NCBI GenBank assembly: GCA_006218065.1
Contig: VBWE01000023.1
Span: 3,477 to 67,476, forward strand
DNA length: 64,000 nucleotides
Reading direction: 5' to 3'
From: Bacteroidota bacterium
GTDB taxonomy: Bacteria; Bacteroidota; Bacteroidia; Palsa-965
The position numbers and the translations under genes are program-made. The notes beneath the pieces are model-generated. The model searched no databases and was not told the origin of the DNA. It worked only from the letters and a program-made list of their open reading frames with translations. Below, one piece after another: positions 62,771 to 64,000 of the stretch (position 1 is its first letter; every line of letters starts with the position of its first letter).

Positions 62771-64000
62771 TTAGCTTCTCTCTTCCCAGATGCGGCAGAG
62801 GTGGATGATGGTGAGTACGGCTTTCTCCATGTCCTGGACGGAAACCCATTCGTGGCGGGAATGAAACGCATGCTCGCCGGCAAAAATATTCGGACAGGGA
62901 AGTCCCATAAACGAAAGCCGCGACCCGTCGGTTCCGCCGCGTATGCTGGAACGAACCGGCTCGAGTCCCGCGGCGCGTATGGCGTCCAGCGCGTAATCCA
63001 CCACCTGCGGGTATTTGTCGAGCACCACTTTCATGTTGCGGTATTGTTCCTTTATTTCCAGTTTATAAGAAGACCGCGGGAAATTTTTCATTACTTCTTT
63101 CACCGTTTTTTCGAGCAGTTCTTCTTTCGATTTCAATCCTGCGTCGTCGAAATCACGGACGATGAAACTCAACGTCGCTTTTTCCAGCGTGCCGCTGAAG
63201 CCGGTAGGATGGAGGAATCCTTCCTTTTTCTCCGTCGTTTCGGGCGAGCAGGTATCCTGCGGAAGTTTTTCGAGAATCCGCGCGCCGATCTTCAATGCGT
63301 TTTCCATTTTGCCTTTCGCGAAGCCCGGGTGGGTGCTCACGCCGGTGATTTCGATCGTCGCTCCGTCGGCCGAGAATGTTTCATCTTCAAGATGCCCGGC
63401 CGATTCGCCGTCCATGGTATACCCGAAATCCGCACCGAGTTTTTTCATATCCGCTTTGTCCACACCGCGCCCGATTTCTTCGTCAGGCGTAAAAAGAATC
63501 CGGATCGTGCCGTGTTTCACTTCGGGATGTGTAATCAAAAAATGCGCTGCATCCATAATTTCCGCAAGACCGGCTTTATTGTCAGCGCCGAGCAGCGTAG
63601 TCCCGTCGGTGGTGATAATATCATTGCCCGTCTGCTTCAGCAGTTCCGGGTGCTCCGCGGTGCGGATGATCTGCGCAGGATCGCCGGGCAGGATGATATC
63701 TTTCCCGTCATATTTTTTATGCAGCTGCGGTTTTACATTTTTCCCGCTGCAATCGGGCGAAGTATCCATGTGCGAACAGAAACAGATCACCGGTACTTTT
63801 TTGTCCGTGTTCGACGGAATAGTAGCGTAAACGTAACCGTGTTCATCCAGGTGCGCATCGGCGATTCCCATGGCCAGCAATTCTTCCACGAGCACGCGCC
63901 CAAGGTCTTTTTGTTTTTCAGTTGAGGGGCAGGTGGGAGAAGCGGGATCGGATTGCGTATCGATTTTTACGTAACGCAGGAAACGTTCGGTAACGGTGTG
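62771..64000 (-). CDS. pepT: Peptidase T (tripeptide aminopeptidase), 5' partial
   Basis: At least 409 residues of an M20 zinc aminotripeptidase. The frame is open to the right edge; the N-terminal sequence TERFLRYVKIDTQSDPASPT is typical for PepT, so only a few residues are missing. Zinc and catalytic motifs: CFCSHMDTSPD, LLGADNKAGLAEIM, FTPDEEIGRG, DGESAG and IRGGTDGSRLSFMGLPCPN plus the terminal HSRHEWVS. It removes the N-terminal residue from tripeptides in the cytoplasm. Confidence 0.95.
   Translation of the reverse strand, partial: HTVTERFLRYVKIDTQSDPASPTCPSTEKQKDLGRVLVEELLAMGIADAHLDEHGYVYATIPSNTDKKVPVICFCSHMDTSPDCSGKNVKPQLHKKYDGKDIILPGDPAQIIRTAEHPELLKQTGNDIITTDGTTLLGADNKAGLAEIMDAAHFLITHPEVKHGTIRILFTPDEEIGRGVDKADMKKLGADFGYTMDGESAGHLEDETFSADGATIEITGVSTHPGFAKGKMENALKIGARILEKLPQDTCSPETTEKKEGFLHPTGFSGTLEKATLSFIVRDFDDAGLKSKEELLEKTVKEVMKNFPRSSYKLEIKEQYRNMKVVLDKYPQVVDYALDAIRAAGLEPVRSSIRGGTDGSRLSFMGLPCPNIFAGEHAFHSRHEWVSVQDMEKAVLTIIHLCRIWEERS

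Noticed and set aside
62801-63925. 374-codon ORF antisense to pepT
   Set aside because: PepT zinc motifs are on the minus strand, and the plus-strand product has no recognisable features.

Overview
The window looks like a moderately GC-rich free-living Bacteroidota chromosome, probably of the Chitinophagales/Sphingobacteriales kind. Evidence: seven large secreted proteins with type IX secretion (T9SS) C-terminal sorting domains, TonB-dependent receptors with carboxypeptidase-D-like N-termini, a FecI/FecR-type sigma/anti-sigma pair, DUF349, DUF4369/TlpA, WG and MORN repeat proteins, and many copies of the Bacteroidota -7 promoter box TAnnTTTG just upstream of genes. No T9SS machinery, phage, insertion sequence or CRISPR array is visible.

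Layout. 276-6794 is a four-gene, tightly overlapping cassette. It holds an eCIS-core (DUF4157) protein fused to a pyroglutamyl-peptidase-like domain whose predicted catalytic triad is changed, a WG-repeat lipoprotein, an Lgt-like membrane protein and an Afp15-like AAA+ ATPase. No contractile-injection structural genes are present. 6915-17535 holds a DUF349 protein, a barrel protein, a T9SS thiol-redox protein, a TonB-family barrel, an aldo/keto reductase and a solenoid-like protein. 17694-28403 is a same-strand run of T9SS cargo (SBBP, propeller-like and Asp-box proteins), a TlpA-like thioredoxin, a small carboxypeptidase-like-domain protein and a MORN protein. 28437-29486 is an AT-rich gene enclosed by ~98-bp direct repeats, followed by a broken paaN-like aldehyde dehydrogenase.

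31289-36260 carries a transglutaminase-like protein and the phenylacetyl-CoA epoxidase genes: paaE on the minus strand, paaABCD divergent on the plus strand. 36433-38334 is an SPFH protein. 38683-44726 is a regulated outer-membrane unit: ECF sigma factor, FecR, an unusual STN plus 16-residue-repeat protein, and a TonB receptor. A bipartite motif shared upstream of the sigma and receptor genes ties them together. 45715-50946 is a tandem pair of HYR/glycine-rich T9SS proteins.

After a lipase-like lipoprotein and tRNA-Leu(UAG), 53157-57985 holds a degenerate SDR, an alpha/beta hydrolase, class III PHA synthase (phaC, phaE) and a PhaJ/MaoC-like hydratase, suggesting polyhydroxyalkanoate storage. 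The right end has a STAS-like/histidine-kinase pair, an Omp28-like T9SS protein, a second solenoid-like paralogue and the partial peptidase T gene.

A striking background feature is that many gene ends carry long, often perfect inverted repeats. At least four word families occur twice each in the window.
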